Of a stretch of DNA of 64,000 bases, positions 7,769-16,423 are shown in pieces (the first letter of the stretch is position 1; every line of letters starts with the position of its first letter). The stretch lies in assembly GCF_024753255.1 (NCBI RefSeq), contig NZ_JANUHA010000015.1:62001-126000 (forward strand). Reading direction: 5' to 3'. Below the pieces are notes generated by a model. The model saw nothing but the letters and a program-made list of their open reading frames with translations, was not told the origin of the DNA and searched no databases. The position numbers were made by a program, and so were the translations under genes. This DNA comes from Massilia agri. GTDB taxonomy: Bacteria; Pseudomonadota; Gammaproteobacteria; Burkholderiales; Burkholderiaceae_D.

Positions 7769-10588
7769 ATGTCCCTAGTCAAAGCCACCCGCGACAGCGG
7801 GCTGAAACGGCGCCGCTTCCTGGCCGGAGCAGGCGTTGCCGTCGGCGCCGGCGCCCTCGCGCGCCACCTGCCGCTGAACGTGATCGAACCGGCCTGGGCC
7901 GACCAGGTCGCGGATGCCCCGGTGCCCACCGAGGTCAAGCGCACCATTTGCAGCCACTGCTCGGTGGGCTGCTCGGTGGACGCGGTGGTCGCCAACGGGG
8001 TCTGGGTCCGCCAGGAAGCGGCCTTCGATTCGCCCATCAATATGGGCGCCCACTGCGCCAAGGGCGCCTCGGTGCGCGAGCACGGCTTCGGCGAGTCCCG
8101 CCTGCGCTATCCGATGAAGCTGGTGAACGGCAAGTACCAGCGCATCTCGTGGGACCAGGCCATCAACGAGATCGGCGACCGCCTGCTCGAGATGCGCCAG
8201 AAGTCCGGCCCGGATTCCCTGATGGTGATCGGCTCGTCCAAGCACAACAACGAGCAGGCCTACCTGCTGCGCAAATGGGTCTCGTTCTGGGGTTCCAACA
8301 ACTGCGACCACCAGGCGCGCATCTGCCACTCGACCACGGTCGCCGGCGTGGCCCAGACCTTCGGCTATGGCGCGATGACGAATTCCTTCAACGACTTGCA
8401 CCATAGCAAGGCGGTGATGTTCATCGGCTCCAACCCTGCGGAGGCGCACCCGATCTCGATGCTGCACTTCCTGCACGCCAAGGAGCTGGGCGCGAAGATG
8501 ATCGTCATCGACCCGCGCTTCACGCGCACGGCGCGCTTCGCCCACCATTACGTGCGGGTGCGCCCGGGGACCGACATCCCCCTGGTCTGGGGCATCCTCT
8601 GGCACATCTTCCAGAACGGCTGGGAAGACAAGGAATACATCGCCCAGCGCACCTATGGCATGGAGGACGTCCGCAAGGAAGTCGCCAAGTGGACGCCGGA
8701 CAAGGTCTCGGACGTTACCGGCGTGCCGGAGGCCTCGGTCAGGATGGCGGCCGAGATGCTGGCCAAGAACCGGCCCTCGTCCGTGGTCTGGTGCATGGGC
8801 ATCACCCAGCACCACGTCGGTACGGCGAACGTGCGCGCCCTGTCCATCCTCCAGCTGGCGCTGGGCAATATCGGCATCCCGGGCGGCGGCGCCAATATCT
8901 ACCGCGGCCACGACAACGTGCAGGGCGCGACCGACGTCGGTCCCAATGGCGACTCGCTGCCGGGCTACTACGGCATCGCCGAGGGCGCCTGGAAGCACTT
9001 CGCCAATGTCTGGGGCGTCGACTACGAATGGATCAAGTCGCGCTTCGGCTCCAAGGAGCTGATGGAAAAGCCGGGCATCACGGTATCGCGCTGGTTCGAT
9101 GCGGTCAACGAGGAGAACAAGTACGTCGACCAGCCGAGCAATCTGCGCGCCGTCTTCTATTGGGGCCACGCGCCGAACAGCCAGACACGCCTGCCGGACA
9201 TGAAGGCGGCCATGCAGAAGCTCGACATGCTGGTCGTGATCGACCCCTACCCGAGCATGACGGCGTCGATGCACGGCCGCACCGACGGCGTCTACCTGCT
9301 GCCGGCCGCGTCGCAATTCGAGACCCAGGGTTCGTGCACGGCGTCGAACCGCAGCATCCAGTGGCGCGAGCGCGTCATCCAGCCGCTGTTCGAATGCAAG
9401 ACCGACCACGAGATCATGTACCTGTTCGCGAAGAAGTTCGGCTTCCACGAGGAACTGTGCAAGAACATCAAGGTGGTGCACAACGAGCCGGTGGTCGAGG
9501 ACATCCTGCGCGAGATCAACCGCTCCTGCTGGACCATCGGCTACACGGGCTGTTCGCCGGAGCGCCTCAAGCTCCACATGGAGAACAAGCACACCTTCAA
9601 CCCGACCACCCTGCGCGCCGACGACGGGCCCTGCAAGGGCGACTACTACGGGCTGCCCTGGCCCTGCTGGGGCACGCCGGAGATGAAGCACCCGGGCACG
9701 CCCATCCTGTACGACCTGAACAAGTCGGTCGCCGAAGGGGGCCTGCCGTTCCGCGCCAACTGGGGTGTGGAGCACAACGGCGTGTCCCTGCTGGCGGCCG
9801 ACGGCTCGACCAACAAGGACAGCCAGCTGGACACCGGCTACCCGGAATTCGACCACGTCTTCCTCAAGAAGCTGGGGTGGTGGGCCGAGCTCACGCCCCA
9901 GGAGCAGGCCATGGCCGAGGGCAAGAACTGGAAGACCGACTTGTCGGGTGGCATCATCCGCGTCGTCATCTCCCACGGTTGCGCGCCCTTCGGCAATGCG
10001 CGGGCGCGCTGCAATGTCTGGAATTTCCCGGACCCGGTGCCCGTCCACCGCGAACCGCTGGCGTCGCCGCGCCGTGACCTGGTGGCCAAGTACCCGACCT
10101 ACGACGACAAGGCCAATTTCTGGCGCCTGCCGACCCTGTACAAGTCGGTGCAGCAGGTCGACTACTCCAGGGACTATCCGCTGATCATGACCTCCGGGCG
10201 CCTGGTCGAATACGAGGGCGGCGGCGAGGAAACGCGTTCCAATCCATGGCTGGCCGAGCTGCAGCAAAACATGTTCTGCGAGATCAACCCGCGCGACGCC
10301 GTCCAGATGAACGCCAGGACCGGCGAGTTCGTCTGGGTCGAGACCCCGACCGGGGCGCGCATCAAGGTGATGGCGATGGTGACGGAGCGGGTGCCGATCG
10401 GCCTGGTGTGGATGCCTTTCCACTTCGGCGGCTGGTGGATGGGCGAAGACCTGGAACGCCACTATCCGGAAGGCGGGGCACCGGCGGTGCGCGGCGAAGC
10501 CGTCAATACGGCCTGGACCTATGGCTACGACGCCGTGACGATGATGCAGGAAACCAAGGTATCGCTGTGCCGCGTGGTACGCGCTTGA
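7769..10588 (+). CDS. fdhA: formate dehydrogenase-N alpha subunit (molybdopterin, cysteine type)
   Basis: A 939-residue periplasm-facing catalytic subunit oxidising formate to CO2. A Tat leader (KRRRFLAGAGVAVGAGALA) starts at about residue 11. The N-terminal [4Fe-4S] site reads CSHCSVGC with a fourth Cys in MGAHCAKG. The Mo ligand is Cys186 in ARICHSTTVAG, where E. coli FdnG has selenocysteine, so no UGA readthrough is needed. The C-terminal molydopterin-dinucleotide domain ends near WTYGYDAVTMMQETKVSLCR. At 939 residues it is somewhat shorter than E. coli FdnG (1015). It is the third gene of the operon, followed 28 bp later by the iron-sulfur subunit. Confidence 0.95.
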   Translation: MSLVKATRDSGLKRRRFLAGAGVAVGAGALARHLPLNVIEPAWADQVADAPVPTEVKRTICSHCSVGCSVDAVVANGVWVRQEAAFDSPINMGAHCAKGASVREHGFGESRLRYPMKLVNGKYQRISWDQAINEIGDRLLEMRQKSGPDSLMVIGSSKHNNEQAYLLRKWVSFWGSNNCDHQARICHSTTVAGVAQTFGYGAMTNSFNDLHHSKAVMFIGSNPAEAHPISMLHFLHAKELGAKMIVIDPRFTRTARFAHHYVRVRPGTDIPLVWGILWHIFQNGWEDKEYIAQRTYGMEDVRKEVAKWTPDKVSDVTGVPEASVRMAAEMLAKNRPSSVVWCMGITQHHVGTANVRALSILQLALGNIGIPGGGANIYRGHDNVQGATDVGPNGDSLPGYYGIAEGAWKHFANVWGVDYEWIKSRFGSKELMEKPGITVSRWFDAVNEENKYVDQPSNLRAVFYWGHAPNSQTRLPDMKAAMQKLDMLVVIDPYPSMTASMHGRTDGVYLLPAASQFETQGSCTASNRSIQWRERVIQPLFECKTDHEIMYLFAKKFGFHEELCKNIKVVHNEPVVEDILREINRSCWTIGYTGCSPERLKLHMENKHTFNPTTLRADDGPCKGDYYGLPWPCWGTPEMKHPGTPILYDLNKSVAEGGLPFRANWGVEHNGVSLLAADGSTNKDSQLDTGYPEFDHVFLKKLGWWAELTPQEQAMAEGKNWKTDLSGGIIRVVISHGCAPFGNARARCNVWNFPDPVPVHREPLASPRRDLVAKYPTYDDKANFWRLPTLYKSVQQVDYSRDYPLIMTSGRLVEYEGGGEETRSNPWLAELQQNMFCEINPRDAVQMNARTGEFVWVETPTGARIKVMAMVTERVPIGLVWMPFHFGGWWMGEDLERHYPEGGAPAVRGEAVNTAWTYGYDAVTMMQETKVSLCRVVRA

Positions 10589-10616
10589 CGAGAAACGATT
10601 CCCAGAGGAGGTCGAC

Positions 10617-11300
10617 ATGACCGCGAGGATGAAATTTATTTGCGATACGGAGCGCTGCATCGACTGCAACGGCTGCGTCACCGCATGCAAGAACGAACAC
10701 GAGACCCCCTGGGGCATCAACCGCCGCAGGGTGGTGACGATCAACGACGGCATCCCGGGCGAACGCTCGGTGTCGGTCGCCTGCATGCACTGCACCGACG
10801 CGCCCTGCCTGGCGGTGTGCCCGACCAACTGCATCTACCACACCGAGGATGGCATCGTCCTGCACAGCAAGGACCAGTGCATCGGCTGCGGCTACTGCTA
10901 CTACGCCTGTCCCTTCGGCGCGCCGCAATTCCCGGAAACAGGCATGTTCAACCACCGCGGCAAGATGGACAAGTGCACCTTCTGCGCGGGCGGGCCGGAA
11001 CCGGACACCTCGGAAGCGGAATTCAAGAAATACGGCCGCAACCGCATCGCCGAGGGCAAGCTGCCGGCCTGCGCCGAGATGTGCGGCACCAAGGCCCTGC
11101 TGGGCGGCGAGGCCAACCAGATCGCCGACATCTACCGCCAGCGTGTCGAGACCCGCGGCTACGGCCCGGAACTGTGGGGCTGGAAGATCGCCTACGGCCG
11201 CCCGAAGCGCGGCGGCGAGATCAAGGCGAAGGGCGACCTACCGCGCAGCAACCAGATCGTCGGCGATTCGCAGAACGACCCGGGGAGGTTCCCGCAATGA
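10617..11300 (+). CDS. fdhB: formate dehydrogenase beta subunit (four [4Fe-4S] clusters)
   Basis: A 227-residue electron-transfer subunit with the ferredoxin-like cysteine groups CIDCNGCVTAC, CMHCTDAPCLAVCP, CIGCGYCYYACP and CTFC...CAEMC. It carries electrons from the molybdenum subunit to cytochrome b. Unlike E. coli FdnH there is no obvious C-terminal membrane helix. GAGGTCGAC precedes the ATG. The stop overlaps the start of the small lipoprotein gene by 4 bp. Confidence 0.95.
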   Translation: MTARMKFICDTERCIDCNGCVTACKNEHETPWGINRRRVVTINDGIPGERSVSVACMHCTDAPCLAVCPTNCIYHTEDGIVLHSKDQCIGCGYCYYACPFGAPQFPETGMFNHRGKMDKCTFCAGGPEPDTSEAEFKKYGRNRIAEGKLPACAEMCGTKALLGGEANQIADIYRQRVETRGYGPELWGWKIAYGRPKRGGEIKAKGDLPRSNQIVGDSQNDPGRFPQ

Positions 11301-11512
11301 ACAAGCTCCGCTACTGCATGCTTGCGCTACCGCTGCTGCTCGCCGGCTGCCTCGAAGTCGACCAGCATCCGGAGTGGCTGCGCGGCGAATACGCCGGCAA
11401 GACCGACCCGCGGCACTACCAGACCCGCTTCCACGGCGACCGCCTGGCCTGGTCGGCGACGATCCAGAACCGCGGCATGAAGCAGAACGAGTACAACCGG
11501 GCCAATCCCTGA
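11297..11512 (+). CDS. small lipoprotein between the formate dehydrogenase beta and gamma genes
   Basis: 71 residues with a lipoprotein signal MNKLRYCMLALPLLLAGC, where the lipobox LAGC puts the lipidated cysteine at residue 18. The mature part is about 53 residues (LEVDQHPEWLRGEYAGKTDP and onwards) and contains HYQTRFHGDRLAW. The ATG overlaps the fdhB stop (ATGA), so it is translationally coupled. I do not recognise a family. Its fixed place between two structural genes suggests a periplasmic accessory or assembly factor, which is inference. Confidence 0.8.
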   Translation: MNKLRYCMLALPLLLAGCLEVDQHPEWLRGEYAGKTDPRHYQTRFHGDRLAWSATIQNRGMKQNEYNRANP

Positions 11513-11525
11513 GAGGAGTATCGCG

Positions 11526-12629
11526 ATGCCTACTTCATCTTCACGCTCCCTCGTTCTGCGCCTGCTGCTTGCGCTGGCGTTCGCCGTGCTGGCGGCTGTC
11601 CAGATGCAGGGCGCCCAGGCCGGCGTCCCCAACAAGGACGCCAAGCCCGCCTACGCCGAGGAGCAGACCATGCTCCAGATCGAGGGCGACTCGGTCGTGC
11701 CCGAGCCGGGTCTGGCGAATCCCTCGTCCGGCCGGGTGCACATGGACCGCCATTTCCTGGGCCAGTACGGGGCGACGGAAGCGAACGTCATCGTCCAGCG
11801 CGGCGGCAATACCTGGCGCCATCTGCGCAACGGCCCGCTCGCGACGATTTCCGGCTTCATCCTGCTGGGCGTGCCCCTGCTCATCTTCGTGTTCTACAAG
11901 GGCGTCGGCGCGGACAAGGAAGTGCCGCCGTCCGGACGCCGCATCAAGCGCTTCACGGCTTGGGAACGCCATGTGCACTGGGCCACGGCCTACAGCTTCA
12001 TCGCCCTGGCCATCACCGGCATCATCATCATGTACGGCAAGAAGATCATGCTGCCCTGGATGGGACACGACCTGTTCTCCTGGTTCGCCATCATCTCGAA
12101 ATACCTGCACAACTTCGTCGGGCCGCTGTTCATCATCTGCTCGGTGCTGATGTTCATTACCTTCCTGCGCCGTAACTTCTTCAACCGCAACGACTGGCAG
12201 TGGGTGAAGCAGGGCGGCGGCCTGGTCTCGCACAAGCACGTGCCGGCCGGCTTCTTCAACGCCGGCGAGAAGGCATGGTTCTGGCTGGGCGTGACCCTGC
12301 TGGGCATCGTCATGTCGGTCACCGGCCTGGTGCTGGACTTCGTCACCTTCGGCCAGACCCGCTACGTGCTGCAAGTGGCGAACTACCTGCACATCGCCGG
12401 TGCCGCCTGCTACATCGCCGCCGCCATGGGCCACATCTACATCGGCACCTGGGGCACCCCGGGCGCCTACCAGGCCATGCGCGAAGGCACGGTCGACGAA
12501 GCCTGGGCCCAGGCCCACCACGCGATCTGGTACGAACAGGTGAAGAACGGCACCGCGACCGATCCGGCCCACCGCCCGCATCCGGACGCACCGCGCGGCC
12601 CGGCGCCGCGCCCGGGACCGGCCCATTGA
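11526..12629 (+). CDS. fdhC: formate dehydrogenase gamma subunit (cytochrome b556)
   Basis: A 367-residue membrane cytochrome b delivering electrons to quinone. A signal-like helix (residues 9-28) is followed by a periplasmic stretch, then helices at about 107-127 and several after 150. Haem-ligand histidines are available in FTAWERHVHWATAYSF and in the YLHNFVGPLF and YLHIAGAACY helices. It is longer than E. coli FdnI (217) by a roughly 90-residue N-terminal extension and a Pro/Ala-rich C-terminal tail. GAGAGGAG precedes ATG 11526. It lies between the two lipoprotein genes of the operon. Confidence 0.92.
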   Translation: MPTSSSRSLVLRLLLALAFAVLAAVQMQGAQAGVPNKDAKPAYAEEQTMLQIEGDSVVPEPGLANPSSGRVHMDRHFLGQYGATEANVIVQRGGNTWRHLRNGPLATISGFILLGVPLLIFVFYKGVGADKEVPPSGRRIKRFTAWERHVHWATAYSFIALAITGIIIMYGKKIMLPWMGHDLFSWFAIISKYLHNFVGPLFIICSVLMFITFLRRNFFNRNDWQWVKQGGGLVSHKHVPAGFFNAGEKAWFWLGVTLLGIVMSVTGLVLDFVTFGQTRYVLQVANYLHIAGAACYIAAAMGHIYIGTWGTPGAYQAMREGTVDEAWAQAHHAIWYEQVKNGTATDPAHRPHPDAPRGPAPRPGPAH

Positions 12630-12645
12630 GGAGGCAGGGAACATC

Positions 12646-13101
12646 ATGAAAGCATCGACCATCCTGATCCATGGCGCCGTCGCCGCACTGGCCCTGTTGG
12701 CGAGCGGCTGTGATCGCAACCGTACCGAGAGCGTGGGCGGCATCGCGCAGACCAAGTATCCCGGCCAGGTAACGGCCGGCGGGGCGACCAGCGGCACGAT
12801 CATCGCCCAGACCGCCAAACCCGCCGTCAACGCCACCTATGCCGGCGGCACGCCGGGCATTGCCGGCGGATCCGGCGGGAACACTTCGGGCGCCAATATT
12901 GGCGGCGCCACAAGCGAAACCGGACAAGGTCCGAGCGCCGGCGTGACGCCACCATCTGGCGCGCAAACCGGAACCCGCACTCCGCCAGGCGAATATGGCA
13001 CACCGGCGGCGCCAGCGCCGGGCACGATCGAGGCCCCGGCTGCCACCAACACCGCACCGCAGGCGCCGGCCGGTCGCGGCACCCTGGAGAGCAAGCAATG
13101 A
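12646..13101 (+). CDS. low-complexity lipoprotein of the fdh operon
   Basis: 151 residues. The signal LALLASGCDRN gives a lipidation site at Cys22. The mature part is dominated by Gly, Ala, Thr and Pro (GGTPGIAGGSGGN and similar) with no fold I can name. GAGGCAGGGA lies just upstream of the ATG. The stop overlaps the next start by 4 bp. It could be an extended envelope tether or spacer, but there is no direct evidence of function. Its codon use matches its neighbours, so it is a real gene rather than a shadow. Confidence 0.72.
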   Translation: MKASTILIHGAVAALALLASGCDRNRTESVGGIAQTKYPGQVTAGGATSGTIIAQTAKPAVNATYAGGTPGIAGGSGGNTSGANIGGATSETGQGPSAGVTPPSGAQTGTRTPPGEYGTPAAPAPGTIEAPAATNTAPQAPAGRGTLESKQ

Positions 13102-13748
13102 TGACCACGACACGACTGGCATGCGCGCTGGCCGGCCTGCTGCTGTGCGCGCAGGCCGGGGCCGCGTTGCCCCCGCCGACTCCGGCCCAGCAGCAGGCCG
13201 CCGCGGCCAAGAAGGCGGCGGACGAGGCCAAGGCCGCCAAGGACAAGGAACGACTGGCGGCATCGATGGATGCGCTCGCCGCGCGCTGGCGCACGCAGGC
13301 GCCGTCGAAGGGCTGGAAGATCAATCCGCCGGTGACGGTCGCGGCCGCGACGCCGGCTGCCGGCGCGCCCCCGAACATGGTGCTCGGCACGCCGGGCACC
13401 GCGGCTGGCGGCACCCAGGCGGCCGCCGGCGGCACCGCACCGGGGGCGGCGCGCGCGGCTGCCGCGGCCGGCGCCGTGCCGGTCGGCGTGACGCCGCCCG
13501 CGGCCGGCATGCCGGCCGCGCCTCCCGCCAATGCGGCGCCCGGCACGGCCGCGGCCAGCCCGGCCACCGGGGCGGCGCCGCTCAGCCGCCAGGCGCTGAA
13601 CGCCGCCAACGTCCCGATCAAGAGCGAGAAGCTCGGCACGGCCGCGCCCAGCGAGGACGTCAAGCGCGGACCCACGAAGTCGGTGCCGAAAGGGGTCGGC
13701 CCGGCGGTGGAGAAAAAGGCCAGCCCCGAGACGGCGAACAAGCAATGA
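13098..13748 (+). CDS. secreted Ala/Pro-rich protein of the fdh operon
   Basis: 216 residues with a signal peptide (RLACALAGLLLCAQAGAALP), a short charged coiled segment (residues 28-58, with AAAAKKAADEAKAAKDKERL), and a long Ala/Gly/Pro-rich middle ending in a basic tail. No domain recognised. A start at ATG 13098 overlaps the previous stop; ATG 13101 is an alternative one codon later. The stop in turn overlaps the DUF3305 start. Position and coupling tie it to formate dehydrogenase, but function is unknown. Confidence 0.68.
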   Translation: MMTTTRLACALAGLLLCAQAGAALPPPTPAQQQAAAAKKAADEAKAAKDKERLAASMDALAARWRTQAPSKGWKINPPVTVAAATPAAGAPPNMVLGTPGTAAGGTQAAAGGTAPGAARAAAAAGAVPVGVTPPAAGMPAAPPANAAPGTAAASPATGAAPLSRQALNAANVPIKSEKLGTAAPSEDVKRGPTKSVPKGVGPAVEKKASPETANKQ

Positions 13749-14185
13749 AGATGGGCAGCATGCCGATCGCGGTGATCATGCAGCGCCGCGCCGTCCAGCA
13801 CCGCTGGGCCGACGAGGCCTGGGCGGCGGTGGGCGTGGTGCCGGACCGCGGCGGGCTGCCGCGCCTGCAGGTGCTGAGCGAAAGCCTTGATCGCGACTAC
13901 TATCTGGTCTCGGGCCTGGAACTCGAGCTGTGGACCGACGAGAACGACGGCTACTACGAGAACTGCATGGCGCCGGAATCGAAGATCTTCGTGCTGTGGC
14001 GCATGGAGGAGGGCCGGGCCATTCCCGTGCGCGCCTCGGCCAGCTATGTCGAGGGCACCCGCATGTTCGACTCTGGCGAGCAGGCCGACGGCGTGACCAT
14101 GCCGGCCGAGATCTACGCCTGGGTGGCTGGCTACCTGCGCGAGCACTACCAGCCCAAGCCCCGGCGCGGCCGCCAGCACGGATGA
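13745..14185 (+). CDS. DUF3305 protein of the formate dehydrogenase operon
   Basis: 146 residues with the DUF3305 pattern: PIAVIMQRRAVQHRWADEAW at the start, a middle GLELELWTDENDGYYENCMA, and a C-terminal TMPAEIYAWVAGYLREHYQP. The family is found next to formate dehydrogenase genes with DUF3306. Its molecular role is not established. The ATG at 13745 overlaps the previous stop, which favours it over the later ATGs at 13751 and 13760. Confidence 0.82.
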   Translation: MKMGSMPIAVIMQRRAVQHRWADEAWAAVGVVPDRGGLPRLQVLSESLDRDYYLVSGLELELWTDENDGYYENCMAPESKIFVLWRMEEGRAIPVRASASYVEGTRMFDSGEQADGVTMPAEIYAWVAGYLREHYQPKPRRGRQHG

Positions 14186-14196
14186 AGGGGGCCTGA

Positions 14197-14667
14197 ATGT
14201 CCGAAGAAGGATTCTTCCGGCGCTGGTCGCGCCTGAAGGCGACGGGCGAGGCTGCCGAAGCCAGGCCCGCGCCGGCGCCGGTTCCCGTGCCGGTCGAGGC
14301 AGCTGCCCCTGCCGAGCCGGAAGCGCCGGCGCGGCCGCCGCCCACGCTCGAGGACGCCGCGGGCCTGACGCCGGAATCCGACTTCTCCACGTTTGTCGCG
14401 AAGGACGTCGACAAGTCGGTGCAGCGCCTGGCCCTGAAAAAACTGTTCGCCGATCCGCACTTCAATGTGGTCGACGGACTCGACATGTATATGAGTGACT
14501 ACAACAAGGCGTCGCCGATGGCGCCCGCCATGCTGGCTTCGCTCCAGCATGCGCCGGGTCTGCTGGCGCAGCTGCTGGGCGACCGGCGGGACGCCGACAA
14601 AGAGGAGGAGGGGCCCGGCGGCAGCGCTGCCGAAGCTTCTTCCCCCATCCAACAAGGGAACACATGA
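14197..14667 (+). CDS. DUF3306 protein of the formate dehydrogenase operon
   Basis: 156 residues. The N-terminus FFRRWSRLKA and the core ESDFSTFVAKDVDKSVQRLA with KKLFADPHFNVVDGLDMYMSD are typical of DUF3306. A Pro/Ala linker separates them (residues 22-52). It accompanies DUF3305 in many proteobacterial fdh operons. Function unknown, possibly assembly. It starts 11 bp after the DUF3305 stop and overlaps the next start by 4 bp. Confidence 0.82.
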   Translation: MSEEGFFRRWSRLKATGEAAEARPAPAPVPVPVEAAAPAEPEAPARPPPTLEDAAGLTPESDFSTFVAKDVDKSVQRLALKKLFADPHFNVVDGLDMYMSDYNKASPMAPAMLASLQHAPGLLAQLLGDRRDADKEEEGPGGSAAEASSPIQQGNT

Positions 14668-16331
14668 ACATCCGATTTACCGAGCATCCACCGATCGACC
14701 CGGTCCAGGAAGATCGCAACATCCAGGCGCGCGCCGCCGCCATCGCAGCAAGCGAAGCGATTCCCGTGTTCGAACCATCGGTCACGGTGAGCTACCGCTC
14801 CTCCGGGCACACGCTGGTGGTCGGGGCGAGCGAGCATGCGCTGCCCTGGGCCGATCGCCTGGCGGCCGCGCTGCCGGTCGCCGTGCTGCTGCTCGACCAG
14901 CAAAACAGCATGCCGGTGCGCCCCTATCCGGTGCACGTGGCGCGCACGGCCGCAGTGGCCGGCTGGCTGGGCGCCTTCGAGGCGCGCTGGCAGGCGCCGG
15001 GTCAAGCGGTCCAGCAGGGACGCTTCGACCTGGTGCTCGATCTCAGTCCGAGCCGCCTGATCCCCAGCCACCAGCGCCCGCACGGCTACTATGCGCCGGG
15101 CTACGAGGAGGCCGCGCGCGAGCAGGCCGTGCAGGCCATGCTGGACATGGTCGGCGACTTCGAAAAGCCCAAGTATTTCTCGTACAAGGAAAGGACCTGC
15201 GCCCACGGCCGCAACGGCGTGACGGGATGCAGCGCCTGCATCGACATCTGCTCGGCCCAGGCGATCCAGGACGACGGCGACCGCATCAAGGTCAATCCCT
15301 ACCTGTGCGCCGGCTGCGGCGCCTGCTCGACGGTCTGCCCGACCGGCGCGATCAGCTACGCCTTCCCACCGGCCGCCCTGACCGGCAAGCGCATGCAGGC
15401 GGCGCTGCGCTCCTACGTTGACGCAGGGGGCAGCGAGCCGGTACTGCTGCTGCACGATCCGGAGCAGGGCGCGGCGCTGCTGGCCCAGCTGGGCGACGCC
15501 ATTCCCGGGCGCGTCATCCCGCTGGCCCTGCAGCACACCGCCTCGACCGGCATCGACGTCTGGTTCGCCGCCATCGCCTATGGCGCGGCCGGCATCGTCG
15601 TCCTGAATACGGGCGAGGAAGCGCCGCAATACGTCGCCGCCCTGGACCAGCAGATGGCGATCGCGCAGTCCGTCCTCGATGGCCTGGGCTACGACGGCCC
15701 CCACCTGCAGCTGCTGCGCGCCGGGGCGCCCGAGGAGCTGGCCGTCGCCCTGCGCCACGCCCCGCGCGGGACGGCGCCCGCCGAGCCGGCCGTGTTCCAC
15801 CTGGCGAACGACAAGCGCAACACCCTCGACTACGCGCTCGAGCACCTGCACCGCCACGCGCCGCTCAAGCCCGAGATGGTCGCGCTGGCGGCCGGCGCCC
15901 CTTTTGGCGCCATCGAGGTCGACCGCAAGGCCTGCAGCCTGTGCATGTCCTGCGTCGGCGCCTGCCCCGCCGGCGCGCTGCAGGACGGGCAGGGCGCGCC
16001 GCTGCTGCGTTTCATCGAGAAGAACTGCGTCCAGTGCGGCCTGTGCGCCGCCACCTGCCCGGAGAACGCCATCACGCTGCAGCCGCGCCTGTCCTTCCTG
16101 GACAGCCGCAAGCAGGCCGTGGTGCTCAACGAATCCCGGCCCTTCCACTGCATCCGCTGCGACAAGCCCTTCGGCACCCTGCAGATGGTCGAGAACATGC
16201 TCGGCCGCCTGGCCTCCCACCCGGCCTTCAGCGGCCACCTCGACCGCCTGCGCATGTGCGGGGACTGCCGTGTCATCGACATGATGGCGCCGGAGGGCGA
16301 GATGCGGGTGACGGCCCTCAGGCGCGACTGA
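14664..16331 (+). CDS. multi-cluster 4Fe-4S protein closing the formate dehydrogenase operon
   Basis: 555 residues. Two pairs of ferredoxin-like motifs are present: CSACIDICSAQAI with CAGCGACSTVCPTGAI (about residues 190-233), and CSLCMSCVGACPAGAL with CVQCGLCAATCPENAI (about 424-475). Extra cysteines follow at HCIRCDKPFG and RMCGDC near the C-terminus. The middle resembles the HdrA/MvhD-like segment of related cytoplasmic iron-sulfur proteins. There is no signal peptide, so it is probably cytoplasmic, perhaps moving electrons during maturation or to another acceptor. It starts by ATGA overlap with DUF3306 and is the last gene before a hairpin. Confidence 0.85.
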   Translation: MNIRFTEHPPIDPVQEDRNIQARAAAIAASEAIPVFEPSVTVSYRSSGHTLVVGASEHALPWADRLAAALPVAVLLLDQQNSMPVRPYPVHVARTAAVAGWLGAFEARWQAPGQAVQQGRFDLVLDLSPSRLIPSHQRPHGYYAPGYEEAAREQAVQAMLDMVGDFEKPKYFSYKERTCAHGRNGVTGCSACIDICSAQAIQDDGDRIKVNPYLCAGCGACSTVCPTGAISYAFPPAALTGKRMQAALRSYVDAGGSEPVLLLHDPEQGAALLAQLGDAIPGRVIPLALQHTASTGIDVWFAAIAYGAAGIVVLNTGEEAPQYVAALDQQMAIAQSVLDGLGYDGPHLQLLRAGAPEELAVALRHAPRGTAPAEPAVFHLANDKRNTLDYALEHLHRHAPLKPEMVALAAGAPFGAIEVDRKACSLCMSCVGACPAGALQDGQGAPLLRFIEKNCVQCGLCAATCPENAITLQPRLSFLDSRKQAVVLNESRPFHCIRCDKPFGTLQMVENMLGRLASHPAFSGHLDRLRMCGDCRVIDMMAPEGEMRVTALRRD

Positions 16332-16339
16332 TCCTCGCC

Positions 16340-16360
16340 GGGTGGCCCTCAAGGCCGCCC
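16340..16360 (+). terminator. hairpin after the formate dehydrogenase operon
   Basis: GGGTGGCC-ctcaa-GGCCGCCC forms an 8-bp stem with one T-G pair, 8 bp after the last fdh stop. No T-tract follows, so it may be a weak terminator or an mRNA 3' end stabiliser. A TACAAT at 16367-16372 could be the -10 of the next gene. Confidence 0.4.
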
Positions 16361-16423
16361 AGCGTCTACAATCATGGCAAAATGGCCATGAGCAGCCATG
16401 CCAACCAGCGACCAGGAGACACC

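Noticed and set aside
8324..8326. Possible selenocysteine at the active site of formate dehydrogenase
   Set aside because: The codon is TGC, so a plain cysteine is encoded and no SECIS element is required.
7775..10834. A 1019-codon open frame on the reverse strand
   Set aside because: It lies antisense to the formate dehydrogenase alpha and beta genes, has no motif, and is a typical high-GC shadow of a G/C third-position bias.
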